Virus record (IMG/VR): IMGVR_UViG_3300042522_000315
Span: 1-64,000 of that record
Strand: one strand, 5' to 3'
Length of the DNA stretch: 64,000 nt
DNA from: a virus
Shown: positions 33,248 through 41,090 of the stretch, in pieces
How positions within the stretch are numbered: the stretch's first letter is position 1
How the letters are laid out: the number at the start of each line of letters is the position of its first letter
Notes under the pieces: generated by a model
What the model saw: the letters and a program-made list of their open reading frames with translations, nothing else
Told to the model about the DNA's origin: nothing
Databases searched by the model: none
Made by a program: the position numbers and the translations under genes

Positions 33248-33278
33248 AAAGGGACGCTATATACTAGCGTCCCTTTTT
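33248..33278 (+). terminator. Terminator hairpin with a promoter -10 box in its loop
   Basis: A perfect 12-bp stem AAAGGGACGCTA / TAGCGTCCCTTT (33248-33259 and 33265-33276) encloses loop TATAC and ends in a T-run, a good rho-independent terminator. The loop plus the next base reads TATACT, a near-consensus -10; a weak -35 (GTGAAG, 33236-33241) sits 18 bases upstream. The GCTATATACTAG core is identical to that in the promoter-terminator hairpin at 42802. Confidence 0.8.
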
Positions 33279-33294
33279 ACTATGGAGTTTTCTT

Positions 33295-34188
33295 ATGGAA
33301 TTGACTATTAAGCTTGAAGATTTGAGAAAGGCAAAGTTGTTTGTTGCCACACCAATGTATGGTGGACAGAACAACGGACTCTACATGAAGGCTTGTCTTG
33401 ACTTACAGGGCATCTGTATGCAGAACGGCATTGAGATCCGCTTCTCTTTTCTGTTCAATGAATCCCTGATCACCCGCGCTCGAAACTACCTTGTAGATGA
33501 ATTCTTGCGTTCTGGGTACACTCATCTACTTTTTATCGACTCTGACATTCACTTCGATCCGCAAGATATTCTTGCTCTGATTGCACTGAATAAGGACATA
33601 ATTGGAGCGCCGTACCCTAAGAAGTCTATCAACTGGAAGAACATAGCAGCGGCTATGGTAAAAGACCCCACCGTTGCTCCTGGTGTCTTGGACATGCTGG
33701 TAGGTGACTATGTGTTCAATCCCGTGCCTGGCACCAAGCAGTTCAGAGTTACAGAGCCTCTTGAGGTCATGGAGATTGGTACTGGCTTCATGATGGTGAA
33801 GAGAGAAGTCTTTGATAAGTTCAAGGATGCTTATCCAAAGCAGAACTACAAGCCAGACCACGTTGGACAGGCAAACTTTGACGGTTCTAGGTACATTCAT
33901 GCGTACTTTGATACTGTGATCGACAACGGCTACACCTACGATGATCTATATGCACTCATTGTCAGGTCTTCTGCTGGAGAAAATGTATCAGAAGACGCCA
34001 AGAAGATGATTGAGATTGAAAAGACCGCTTCACACCGCTATCTATCAGAAGATTATATGTTCTGTCAGTATGCAAGACGAATTGGACTTCAGGTCTGGTT
34101 GTGTCCTTGGATGAAGACGCAGCACATCGGTACGTTTGCTTTCACTGGTAACATGCAGGCAATTGCTCAACATACAGGAAACCTCTAA
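33295..34188 (+). CDS. Glycosyltransferase-like protein (GT-A fold)
   Basis: 297 aa. Family pattern: LFVATPMYGGQNNGLYMKAC, LDLQ, NESLITRARNYLVDEFL, LLFIDSDIHFDPQDILALI (DxD metal motif), DIIGAPYPKKSINW, EIGTGFMMVKREVFDKF, and a final CPWMKTQHIGTF. This group is widespread in phages and usually called glycosyltransferase or glycan-modifying; its substrate is not evident. It starts the replication operon after the hairpin at 33248 and ends in a direct overlap with the kinase gene. Confidence 0.7.
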   Translation: MELTIKLEDLRKAKLFVATPMYGGQNNGLYMKACLDLQGICMQNGIEIRFSFLFNESLITRARNYLVDEFLRSGYTHLLFIDSDIHFDPQDILALIALNKDIIGAPYPKKSINWKNIAAAMVKDPTVAPGVLDMLVGDYVFNPVPGTKQFRVTEPLEVMEIGTGFMMVKREVFDKFKDAYPKQNYKPDHVGQANFDGSRYIHAYFDTVIDNGYTYDDLYALIVRSSAGENVSEDAKKMIEIEKTASHRYLSEDYMFCQYARRIGLQVWLCPWMKTQHIGTFAFTGNMQAIAQHTGNL

Positions 34189-34829
34189 TGATTATTGGTG
34201 TAGTTGGATTTATTGGTTCAGGTAAGGGTACTGTTGCAGATGTACTTGTGAACAAATATTCTTTTCACAAGCTCTCTTTTGCTGACACTGTAAAGGATGC
34301 TACAGCGGCCATCTTCGGATGGCCGCGTGGTCTTCTAGAAGGTGATACAGATGAAAGTCGTGCATGGCGAGAAATTCCAGATGAATGGTGGTCAAAGAGA
34401 TTTGGTTACAACATTTCTCCTCGTCTTGCTCTACAGATGATGGGCACTGAAGCAGGTCGTGATGTCTTCCATAAAGACTTGTGGGTCTATTCACTTGAAC
34501 GTAAGATGGAACTATATCCTAATGTAGTTATTGCTGACGTTCGTTTTCCAAACGAAATCAAGTTCATTCAAGATAAGGGTGGCTTTGTAATTCGTGTGAA
34601 GCGCGGCCTTGACCCTGAGTGGTATGATGTTGCTTATCATGCCAACAAAGAAGGTAATACTGATCTGATGATTGATTATCCAATTCACTATTCTGAGTGG
34701 GCATGGATTGGTTCAATCATGGATCATGAACTGCATAACACAGGAACTGTTTCCATGCTTGAAGGTGATGTGGCTCACATGCTAAAAGTCTTTACAGGTC
34801 CACGAAATCCTGCTAACATTGCAGCTTAA
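34188..34829 (+). CDS. 1: Deoxynucleoside monophosphate kinase
   Basis: 213 aa. P-loop GFIGSGKGTVAD (7-18), LSFADTVKDATAAIFGWPR, ALQMMGTEAGRDVF and VVIADVRFPNEI place it in the T4 gene 1-type dNMP kinase family (T4: 241 aa). It phosphorylates dNMPs for phage DNA synthesis. The ATG overlaps the preceding stop. Confidence 0.85.
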   Translation: MIIGVVGFIGSGKGTVADVLVNKYSFHKLSFADTVKDATAAIFGWPRGLLEGDTDESRAWREIPDEWWSKRFGYNISPRLALQMMGTEAGRDVFHKDLWVYSLERKMELYPNVVIADVRFPNEIKFIQDKGGFVIRVKRGLDPEWYDVAYHANKEGNTDLMIDYPIHYSEWAWIGSIMDHELHNTGTVSMLEGDVAHMLKVFTGPRNPANIAA

Positions 34830-34846
34830 CTATAAGGAGTTATATT

Positions 34847-35512
34847 ATGAAGTTTAGTGAAGACACTCTTGTTGTTCTAAAGAATTTTGCTTCAATCAAT
34901 TCAGGTCTTGTCCTCAATAAAGGAAATGTACAGAGAACGATTTCTTCTGAGAAGTCGGTTCTTGCTGAAGCAACTTTTGAAGAATCTATTCCGTTTCAGC
35001 TTGGCATCTATGATTTCAACCAGTTCTTAGGTAACGTCTCAGCACTGGGTGATGCCGAACTGACTTTTTATGATAATCGAATTGTGATGAGTGACGGTGA
35101 AATCGAATTGAATTATTACTCATCGCCGACTAGCAACATCATCAGTCCGCCAGATAAGGAACTGAAGATGAAGAAGGTTGATGCTTCGTTCGTATTGACC
35201 AATAATGTTTTACAGAAGTTTCTTCGTCTTGCTGCAATGAATAATTTCAGCAACATCTCTTTGATTGGTAAAGATGGTGAAATCAGACTGCACACACATA
35301 TCAAGAATGTTGATACATCAAACTATGCGTCAATCAAGTTGAATGATTATAACGGTGAAGATTTCGCTGCCACATTCAAGGTTGAGAACATCAAGCTTCT
35401 TCCTGCTGATTATGATGTAGAGATTGAGTTTGGTGCGTTTGCAAAGTTCACTTGCAGAAGTGGCATCTTTAAGGACAAGATCAGGTATTTCATCGCATTG
35501 GAGGCAAAGTAA
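34847..35512 (+). CDS. 45: Sliding clamp gp45-like
   Basis: 221 aa (T4 gp45 is 228). Matching blocks are KFSEDTLVVLKNFASINSGL, FQLGIYDFNQFLG, YYSSPTSNII and FVLTNNVLQKFLRLAAMNN, with the C-terminal FKDKIRYFIALEAK. The trimeric clamp tethers the polymerase and also activates gp55-dependent late transcription. It has an AAGGAGT ribosome site; the next gene overlaps its stop. Confidence 0.94.
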   Translation: MKFSEDTLVVLKNFASINSGLVLNKGNVQRTISSEKSVLAEATFEESIPFQLGIYDFNQFLGNVSALGDAELTFYDNRIVMSDGEIELNYYSSPTSNIISPPDKELKMKKVDASFVLTNNVLQKFLRLAAMNNFSNISLIGKDGEIRLHTHIKNVDTSNYASIKLNDYNGEDFAATFKVENIKLLPADYDVEIEFGAFAKFTCRSGIFKDKIRYFIALEAK

Positions 35513-35799
35513 TGAGCGGTATTGGACACAATCAGCAGAACTATGTTAGCATTTCATCTCTCACGAATGAACAGAAGGATCGCCTTCGCAATTCAATCCG
35601 TGAATTGAATGATAGTATGACACGGATTGCATCTGAGAGAGATTTCCAGAAGACAGCTATTGATGATGTCTCTGAAAAGACTGGTGTTGATAAGAAGACT
35701 ATTCGTCGCATGGCTAAGGTCTACTTCAAGGCAAACTATGCACAAGAGCAAGAAGATCAGCGCCGCTTCGAAGAGTTCTATGATGGAGTCATGAAGTAA
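35512..35799 (+). CDS. DsbA-like small DNA-binding protein
   Basis: 95 aa. The pattern NDSMTRIASERDFQKTAIDD, then TGVDKKTIRRMAKVYFKANY, matches small proteins annotated as T4 DsbA-like (double-stranded DNA-binding, late transcription accessory) in this phage group. Mainly helical and charged. Immediately downstream of the clamp with an ATG/TAA overlap, consistent with a link to clamp-dependent late transcription. The assignment is from recalled sequence pattern. Confidence 0.6.
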   Translation: MSGIGHNQQNYVSISSLTNEQKDRLRNSIRELNDSMTRIASERDFQKTAIDDVSEKTGVDKKTIRRMAKVYFKANYAQEQEDQRRFEEFYDGVMK

Positions 35800-36284
35800 T
35801 GCCAACTGACTTGTATGGTGACACATACATGAGTTACCGAGATGTGGCCAGGAAACTGGTCACACTTGGTATCAGAAAGCCATTTTATCAGATGCATATT
35901 GATGCTGATAACATCATCTCATACAGCGTTGCTGGTAATAATCAAAAAGTATCTTTGAACCACGCTGGAATTTATGTGATCTACAGAAAGCTTGATAACA
36001 AGCTAGAAGCACTGTACACTGGACATTCAAACAACAGCATTGCCCAGCGCATCTATAGATTTATCAAAGAACTTCAAGATAGATCACGAGATGATGAAGA
36101 TCACTATGCAGCAAAGAAAGCGAGACAACATGGTGTGAAATCGACCGACACTTTCATGATTAAAGTTTTACACAGAGATGAAATTCCAACATTTGAGAAT
36201 TTCAAATATGATATGAATAGAGTTGATGAGTGTGTCGCAGCATTGCTAAAAACACGCTATAATGAAAGATTGATCTATGACTGA
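35799..36284 (+). CDS. GIY-YIG-like nuclease
   Basis: 161 aa. AGIYVIYRK (56-64) and LYTGHSNNSIAQRIYRFIK (72-90) correspond to the GIY...YIG catalytic signature with a following Arg-containing helix; the C-terminal Glu-containing VDECVAALLK may supply the metal-binding acid. Such domains occur in homing and repair nucleases. It sits between the clamp and clamp-loader genes, an atypical position, with tight overlaps on both sides. Confidence 0.62.
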   Translation: MPTDLYGDTYMSYRDVARKLVTLGIRKPFYQMHIDADNIISYSVAGNNQKVSLNHAGIYVIYRKLDNKLEALYTGHSNNSIAQRIYRFIKELQDRSRDDEDHYAAKKARQHGVKSTDTFMIKVLHRDEIPTFENFKYDMNRVDECVAALLKTRYNERLIYD

Positions 36285-36534
36285 AGAAGAGAAAAGAAAA
36301 CAGACTGTAGAACGTATGGCTGAACTCATGGTGCCAATTGACAATGCAATCATGATGAGCGATAATGTTCTAGATGTCCTAATGCTTGCATCAAACATGC
36401 TAGTGACCGCCAAAGAAATCTACATTCAAAATATTGGTGGTGCTGGTGCCAAAGAACTCTTTCAGAACATGACGGATAAAATTGATGAACGAATCCTTCC
36501 TATGGGTCGAAAAGTATCGCCCTCAAAAGATTAA
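36277..36534 (+). CDS. Small helical hypothetical protein upstream of gp44
   Basis: 85 aa, predicted all-helical (TVERMAELMVPIDNAIMMSD, VLDVLMLASNMLVTAKEIYI). It overlaps the end of the GIY-YIG gene by 8 bases and the start of gp44 by 50. No family recognised; the repeated overlaps suggest translational coupling inside the clamp-loader operon. Confidence 0.55.
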   Translation: MTEEEKRKQTVERMAELMVPIDNAIMMSDNVLDVLMLASNMLVTAKEIYIQNIGGAGAKELFQNMTDKIDERILPMGRKVSPSKD

Positions 36535-37423
36535 TGACTGTATTCTTCCTGAGAGATTGAAGAACGTCTTTCAAGAATTTGTGAACAAGAAAGAGATACC
36601 AAATCTCATGCTGACTGGTTCTGCTGGTGTCGGTAAGACAACAGTAGCCAGAGCAATGTGTGATGAAATTGGTATCAACCATCTGTACATTAACGCATCA
36701 GAAAGTCGTGGTATTGATATGCTACGAACAACTATTCGTGGCTATGCATCTACGATATCTCTCACTTCAGGTAAGAAGGTCATCATACTAGATGAAGCCG
36801 ACTATCTGACTGGTGAGGCACAAGCCGCAATGCGCGGCACCATCGAAGAGTTTTCCAATAACTGTACGTTCATTTTAACATGCAACTACAAAGCAAAGCT
36901 GATTGATGCTATTCACTCGCGTTGCTCTGTCATTGAATTTGCTCTTAAGAATGAAGAGAAGAAAGAAATGGCGTCTCAACTATTCAAGAGACTTCAATTC
37001 ATTCTTACCGAAGAAGGTGTGACATATGATAAGACAGTTCTTGTTAAGATTATCGAAAAGTATTTCCCTGACTATCGCCGTACTCTTAATGAATTACAGC
37101 GTTATAGTTCTTCTGGTTCTCTTGATGCTGGGATTGTTGCTCAACTGTCCGATGTTCGTAAGATTGGTGAACTGGTTAAATACCTAAAAGAAAAGAACTT
37201 CGGTGAAATGCGAAAGTGGGTTGTCATGAACTCTGACATTGATCCAGCAAGAGTGTTTCGTAAAATCTACGATAGCTTGTCAGAAAGCATCAAGCCTGAG
37301 TTCATACCTCAAGCTGTCATCGTCATTGCCAAGTATCAGTATCAGTCGGCTTTCGTTGCAGATCAAGAGATCAATCTTGTTGCATGTCTGACTGAGATGA
37401 TGGTAGAATGTGAATATGTTTGA
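36485..37423 (+). CDS. 44: Clamp loader large subunit gp44-like
   Basis: 312 aa from the ATG (a TTG lies just before). AAA+ clamp-loader motifs: WVEKYRPQKINDCILP, Walker A GSAGVGKTTVARA, the VIILDEADYL Walker B, and the SRC motif HSRCSVIEF. With gp62 it opens and loads the gp45 clamp. T4 gp44 is 319 aa. The next gene starts 8 bases before its stop. Confidence 0.96.
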   Translation: MNESFLWVEKYRPQKINDCILPERLKNVFQEFVNKKEIPNLMLTGSAGVGKTTVARAMCDEIGINHLYINASESRGIDMLRTTIRGYASTISLTSGKKVIILDEADYLTGEAQAAMRGTIEEFSNNCTFILTCNYKAKLIDAIHSRCSVIEFALKNEEKKEMASQLFKRLQFILTEEGVTYDKTVLVKIIEKYFPDYRRTLNELQRYSSSGSLDAGIVAQLSDVRKIGELVKYLKEKNFGEMRKWVVMNSDIDPARVFRKIYDSLSESIKPEFIPQAVIVIAKYQYQSAFVADQEINLVACLTEMMVECEYV

Positions 37424-37874
37424 CAGCGATAGTCTACAGGCAAAGCTAGGTCGCGCTGGTGAGACAATAGTCCTCAACTACTTCAGTCGAAAGGGTGTTG
37501 TAGTTGAGGCATCTATTGATCAGTATGACAGTCAGAAAGACATGATTGTAAAGAACAAGAAGATTGAGGTCAAAACTCAGGTGCCCTTTGTCAGCAAGGA
37601 TTCATTTTCGTTCAAGCAAAACCAGCTTAAGAAGTGTCTCAATGCTGACTGGGTATTCTTTGTTTCAATACCAACAAAAAAGAGAGAGCATTTCAGCACT
37701 GGTAAAGTCTATGCCATTGAGTCAAAGAAGATGCAGTATAGTGGCTATCAGACGAAAGATGGTAGAGATATGATACTCATACCTATCAAGCAAGAAAGCA
37801 TGAAAGAACTCTTTTCTATGACTGAAGAAGAGTGTAAGATACTTCAAAGATACTCAGTTTCGGAGTGGAATTAA
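37416..37874 (+). CDS. PD-(D/E)xK-type nuclease-like protein within the clamp-loader operon
   Basis: 152 aa from the ATG at 37416. KLGRAGETIVLNYFSRKGVV (10-29) is followed by YDSQKDMIVKNKKIEVKTQV, with D42, E51 and K53 forming a D-(X)8-ExK core and E15 upstream: the layout of restriction-endonuclease-fold enzymes. It then has a beta segment ADWVFFVSIP. In T4, 44 and 62 are adjacent; here this gene separates them. A Holliday-junction or host-DNA nuclease is plausible; the target is unknown. Confidence 0.6.
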   Translation: MFDSDSLQAKLGRAGETIVLNYFSRKGVVVEASIDQYDSQKDMIVKNKKIEVKTQVPFVSKDSFSFKQNQLKKCLNADWVFFVSIPTKKREHFSTGKVYAIESKKMQYSGYQTKDGRDMILIPIKQESMKELFSMTEEECKILQRYSVSEWN

Positions 37875-38293
37875 TGACTGATCTATTCAAAGAAGTTGTG
37901 CCTGCAATACTGCAAACAAAGAAGAACGTCATAACGGTTGATAATGAAAAAGAATACAATCCATTCATTATCAACCGTGCTTTGTCATATCATTATGACT
38001 GCATTCTGTTCTCAAATGAGATGAACAAGATGCCAAATACAGATAAGCTTCTTCAATTTCACTATCTGCTAAATACTATCAGGTCATATAAAAGACCTTT
38101 TCAGAAATGGCATAAAAAAGATAGTGCTGATGACATAGAAGTTATCAAAGAGTACTACCAGTACTCTGATGAAAAGGCAAAGGAAGCTATGAAAATTCTT
38201 TCAAATGACCAGATAAATGAGATAAGAAAAAGAATAGATAAAGGTGGTTTGAATGATAAATCTAAGCGAACTCGTGGAGGTAACGCTAAATGA
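37874..38293 (+). CDS. 62: Clamp loader small subunit gp62-like
   Basis: 139 aa from the ATG that overlaps the previous stop (TAATG) with CGGAG upstream. NPFIINRALSYHYDCILFSN, EMNKMPNTDKLLQFHYLLN and the basic RPFQKWHKK match the short, divergent gp62 of cyanophage-like T4 relatives (T4: 187 aa). Partner of gp44. RegA begins 41 bases before its end. Confidence 0.85.
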   Translation: MTDLFKEVVPAILQTKKNVITVDNEKEYNPFIINRALSYHYDCILFSNEMNKMPNTDKLLQFHYLLNTIRSYKRPFQKWHKKDSADDIEVIKEYYQYSDEKAKEAMKILSNDQINEIRKRIDKGGLNDKSKRTRGGNAK

Positions 38294-38657
38294 ACCAGAT
38301 GACTTCTTAAAGATTAAAGAAACGCTTTCGCGCATCGGTGTAGCCTCAAAAAAAGAAAAGACACTATATCAATCCTGTCATATTCTCCACAAGCAGGGTA
38401 AGTACTACATAGTACACTTCAAACAGCTATTCATATTGGATGGTAAACAATCAGACTTTTCGGATGAAGATCGTGGTCGATTGAATACGATTGCTAATCT
38501 GCTTCATGAATGGAATCTAGCAAATCTTGTAGATGAAGAAAAGTCCAAAGATCCTGTCTCACCGCTAAGTCAAATCAAGATCATTTCACATAAAGAAAAG
38601 TCCGAGTGGAATCTTGTAGCTAAATATAATATAGGCAAGAAACGCAAGGAAGAATAG
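38253..38657 (+). CDS. regA: RegA translational repressor
   Basis: 134 aa (T4 RegA is 122). Strong family blocks: FLKIKETLSRIGVASKKEKT, LYQSCHILHKQGKYYIVHFK, QLFILDG, and RGRLNTIANLLHEWNLANLV. RegA binds initiation regions of early mRNAs and turns off their translation. Its start lies inside gp62. Located as in T4, after the clamp-loader genes. Confidence 0.94.
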   Translation: MINLSELVEVTLNEPDDFLKIKETLSRIGVASKKEKTLYQSCHILHKQGKYYIVHFKQLFILDGKQSDFSDEDRGRLNTIANLLHEWNLANLVDEEKSKDPVSPLSQIKIISHKEKSEWNLVAKYNIGKKRKEE

Positions 38658-38658
38658 T

Positions 38659-39975
38659 ATGGCACAGTTCCGTAAAGATACTCACAAGTATCTACCACAA
38701 GAGACTACAATCTTTGAAGTCATGATGTTAGCCGATCAATACGGCAATCTTGTTGGTCCAGCTAATCCGTCTGGTATGTCCGTAGACGCATTTGGTCGTT
38801 CTAGAGTTTCTATGCCATTAACCCTATTCGATTCATCTCACAGATATAGAGACAACGGACTTTGGGTACAGTCTAATAGTTCTGGTACCACAATCACATT
38901 CTCTCCTAACGAAGGTCTAATCAATCTCTCTGTTGGTACAACTAGCAGTCAAGAAATTATCCGTGAGACAACCAAAGTCTTCTCATATCAACCTGGTAAA
39001 TCATTACAGGTAATGAATACGTTTGTAATGGCCAATGCTCAGACAAATCTAATACAACGTGTCGGATACTTTGGTGCAAACAACGGCATCTACCTAGAAC
39101 AGGCCAACAACGATATCTATTTTGTTGAAAGAAGTTTATCATCTGGCGTAGTGACTGAAAATAGAGTTGCACAAGCAGATTGGAATATAGACACACTTCT
39201 TGGTGCAGTAGAGGGTAGCCCATCTCAGAGAACTTTAGACTTGAGTAAAGCACAAATTCTCTTTACAGATATTGAATGGTTAGGTCTTGGTTCTGTTCGT
39301 TGTGGATTTGTAATCGACGGTCAACTAATTCACTGCCACTCTTTTCATCACGCCAATCGCATCACTTCTACATATATGACTACTGCATCTCTGCCTCTGA
39401 GATATGAGATTAGGAATGTTGGTACTACAGGCAACAATAGCATATTGAAGCAGGTGTGTTCTACTGTCATCTCAGAAGGTGGTTACGAACTCAGAGGATT
39501 CCAGCAGGCTATTGGTACAGAAATAAAAACACCTAGAAACTTGCCTATTGCTGGTACAGACTATGTTGTTGCATCAATACGATTGAAAGCTGACAGAAAA
39601 GATGCTATAGTTATTCTTACTGCATTATCAGTAATGGGTATTGGTAATAACGGTAAGTTTTTATGGAAAGTCATTCGTAACGGAACATTGGCTAATAACA
39701 CGTTTACATCTGCTGGTACAGATTCGGCTGTTGAATATAACATGGTAGCAAACAATGTTGTAACTGGTGGCGTAGTAATGGCTCAAGGATATATGGCATC
39801 AGATACTCAGAGTTCCGTGCCGACCGATATTCTAAAAGAAGCACTATTTAAGTTCCAGTTAGAAAGAGATTCTTTGAATGGTACAGCTGGTTATCCTCTA
39901 ACTCTCTCAGTTACAGGAGTGACTGATGGTTTAGAAGTTCATGGTTCCATGGATTGGGAAGAAATTTCAAGATAA
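38659..39975 (+). CDS. Virion structural protein (conserved in T4-like cyanophage relatives)
   Basis: 438 aa. N-terminal VDAFGRSRVSMPLTLFDSSH, HRYRDNGLWVQSN and GVVTENRVAQADWNIDTLLG are typical of a phage structural family I recall from marine T4-like genomes, of unknown place in the particle. A beta-rich body follows, with no catalytic motif. It begins right after RegA, in an apparent switch back to structural genes; the upstream CTAAATATAATATA may contain a weak late-promoter match. Confidence 0.65.
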   Translation: MAQFRKDTHKYLPQETTIFEVMMLADQYGNLVGPANPSGMSVDAFGRSRVSMPLTLFDSSHRYRDNGLWVQSNSSGTTITFSPNEGLINLSVGTTSSQEIIRETTKVFSYQPGKSLQVMNTFVMANAQTNLIQRVGYFGANNGIYLEQANNDIYFVERSLSSGVVTENRVAQADWNIDTLLGAVEGSPSQRTLDLSKAQILFTDIEWLGLGSVRCGFVIDGQLIHCHSFHHANRITSTYMTTASLPLRYEIRNVGTTGNNSILKQVCSTVISEGGYELRGFQQAIGTEIKTPRNLPIAGTDYVVASIRLKADRKDAIVILTALSVMGIGNNGKFLWKVIRNGTLANNTFTSAGTDSAVEYNMVANNVVTGGVVMAQGYMASDTQSSVPTDILKEALFKFQLERDSLNGTAGYPLTLSVTGVTDGLEVHGSMDWEEISR

Positions 39976-39995
39976 TAATGACAACGGAGTATATT

Positions 39996-40568
39996 ATGAA
40001 TAGATTGAGCGTTTACAAGACACATCCTAATATCGTATTACCAAAGTTCGCAACAAGGCAGTCGGCTTGTTTTGATATCTCATTTCAGAGTGCTGGTAAA
40101 TTTGAATTCAAAGGATACAATCAATACAATGCACCTTACACACGACAAATGAGTAATGGTAAAGCTCGTATCATGCCTGGTGATCGTGCTATGTTGCCTA
40201 CTGGATTGATCTTTGATATCCCAAAGGGATACTCTGTTCGTATTCATCCAAGATCAGGTCTATCTTTAAAGCAGGGTCTTGTTCTTGCAAATATGGAAGC
40301 CGTGATTGATTCAGATTATGTTGAAGAAACATTCATTCTCATAGCAAACTTGTCAGATGTAGATTATTCAATTCTTGATGGTGATCGTATCGCACAAGCA
40401 GAATTAATCAAGCAAGAAGAGTATGTTCTATGGGAAATTTTTGATGCGCCAAATAAGAAGACAGATAGAGTTGGTGGTCTAGGTTCAACTGGTGTCTCTC
40501 TTTCAGGTGATTTAGAAATTGTTCTACCGATTAAGCGCGGCAGAGGAAGACCAAGAAAGGTAGTGTAA
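39996..40568 (+). CDS. dut: dUTPase with C-terminal AT-hook
   Basis: 190 aa from the ATG at 39996, chosen for its CGGAG site. Trimeric-dUTPase motifs: SACFDISF (1), IHPRSGLSLKQGL (2), NMEAVIDSDY (3), DRIAQAELI (4), and RVGGLGSTG (5). It hydrolyses dUTP to dUMP, preventing uracil incorporation and feeding dTMP synthesis. An insert KFEFKGYNQYNAPYTRQM precedes motif 2. After motif 5 a tail ends RGRGRPRK, an AT-hook that would bind A/T-rich minor grooves. Its last base is the first of the PAAR gene (TAATG). Confidence 0.88.
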   Translation: MNRLSVYKTHPNIVLPKFATRQSACFDISFQSAGKFEFKGYNQYNAPYTRQMSNGKARIMPGDRAMLPTGLIFDIPKGYSVRIHPRSGLSLKQGLVLANMEAVIDSDYVEETFILIANLSDVDYSILDGDRIAQAELIKQEEYVLWEIFDAPNKKTDRVGGLGSTGVSLSGDLEIVLPIKRGRGRPRKVV

Positions 40569-40939
40569 TGCCAGGACTAGCACGTAAGGGTGGTATAGAT
40601 ACTGTAGCAGCACCAGACGGTACACCAGGTACAATATGTCCGAGTGGTTTACCAAGGTGTGATAATCCATCAACTCAAGCTACAGATGAAGGATCATCTA
40701 CGGTCTTTGTAGGTAATCCGCCTTATGGTGTAGTTAGATTTGGTGATAAGATGACTGGTCACACTACAATTCCTTGCGGTTGTCCCGTGCATATACCTCC
40801 TATGGTAGTGTGCTCATCATTTGTCTATGTAGAAGGTAAAAGATTAGCTCGTCAAGATGATGAATATGTTGCTGATGGTATATATCATCCAATCTCTTCT
40901 TCTGAAGAAACTGTAGTTGATGGTAGTCCAAAATCTTAA
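40568..40939 (+). CDS. PAAR-domain tail spike tip protein
   Basis: 123 aa. MPGLARKGGIDTV, GSSTVFVGNPPYGVVRFGDK, the His/Cys cluster TGHTTIPCGCPVHIP and SSFVYVEGKRLARQDDEY form the beta-cone with metal ligands typical of PAAR proteins that cap the gp5/VgrG spike (T4 gp5.4). It probably sharpens the baseplate needle. It starts by TAATG coupling to the dUTPase gene and is followed by a structured non-coding region. Confidence 0.82.
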   Translation: MPGLARKGGIDTVAAPDGTPGTICPSGLPRCDNPSTQATDEGSSTVFVGNPPYGVVRFGDKMTGHTTIPCGCPVHIPPMVVCSSFVYVEGKRLARQDDEYVADGIYHPISSSEETVVDGSPKS

Positions 40940-40969
40940 AATTGTCTAAAATGTTGTCTATATATTGAT

Positions 40970-40996
40970 GTGAGAATGAAGTAATGCGTATCTCAC
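40970..40996 (+). ncRNA. Stem-loop upstream of the tRNA-like element
   Basis: GTGAGA (40970-40975) pairs with TCTCAC (40991-40996) around a 15-base loop that can add three more pairs. It is the first of three consecutive RNA-foldable blocks between the PAAR and Hsp20 genes. Confidence 0.4.
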
Positions 40997-40999
40997 TTA

Positions 41000-41070
41000 T
41001 GCGGGGTAGTTTAATGAAAACGGTTGGTTCCAATCAAACGATGTGAGTGTCAAGTCTTACCCCCGCTCCA
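41000..41070 (+). tRNA. tRNA-like element, possible tRNA-Trp (CCA), degenerate
   Basis: It begins TGCGGGGTAGTTTAA and ends CCCCCGCTCCA, so six acceptor pairs (GCGGGG/CCCCGC) and an encoded CCA-like end exist. The D-stem GTTT/AAAC has only a 5-base loop. The anticodon arm GTTGG-TTCCAAT-CAAAC has one mismatch and anticodon CCA (Trp). The T-stem GTGAG/CTTAC holds an 8-base loop TGTCAAGT. The first acceptor pair is T-T, or alternatively another register mismatches. These defects suggest a decayed tRNA or a tRNA mimic. A hairpin AGCTTC...GAAGCT (41070-41090) abuts the 3' end. Confidence 0.4.
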
Positions 41071-41090
41071 GCTTCGCCTAATGGGAAGCT
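41070..41090 (+). ncRNA. Stem-loop abutting the tRNA-like 3' end
   Basis: AGCTTC(G)CC pairs with GGGAAGCT around TAAT with a single bulge. No U-run follows, so termination is unlikely. It may be a processing or stability element with the tRNA-like body, or part of the hsp20 leader. Confidence 0.45.
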
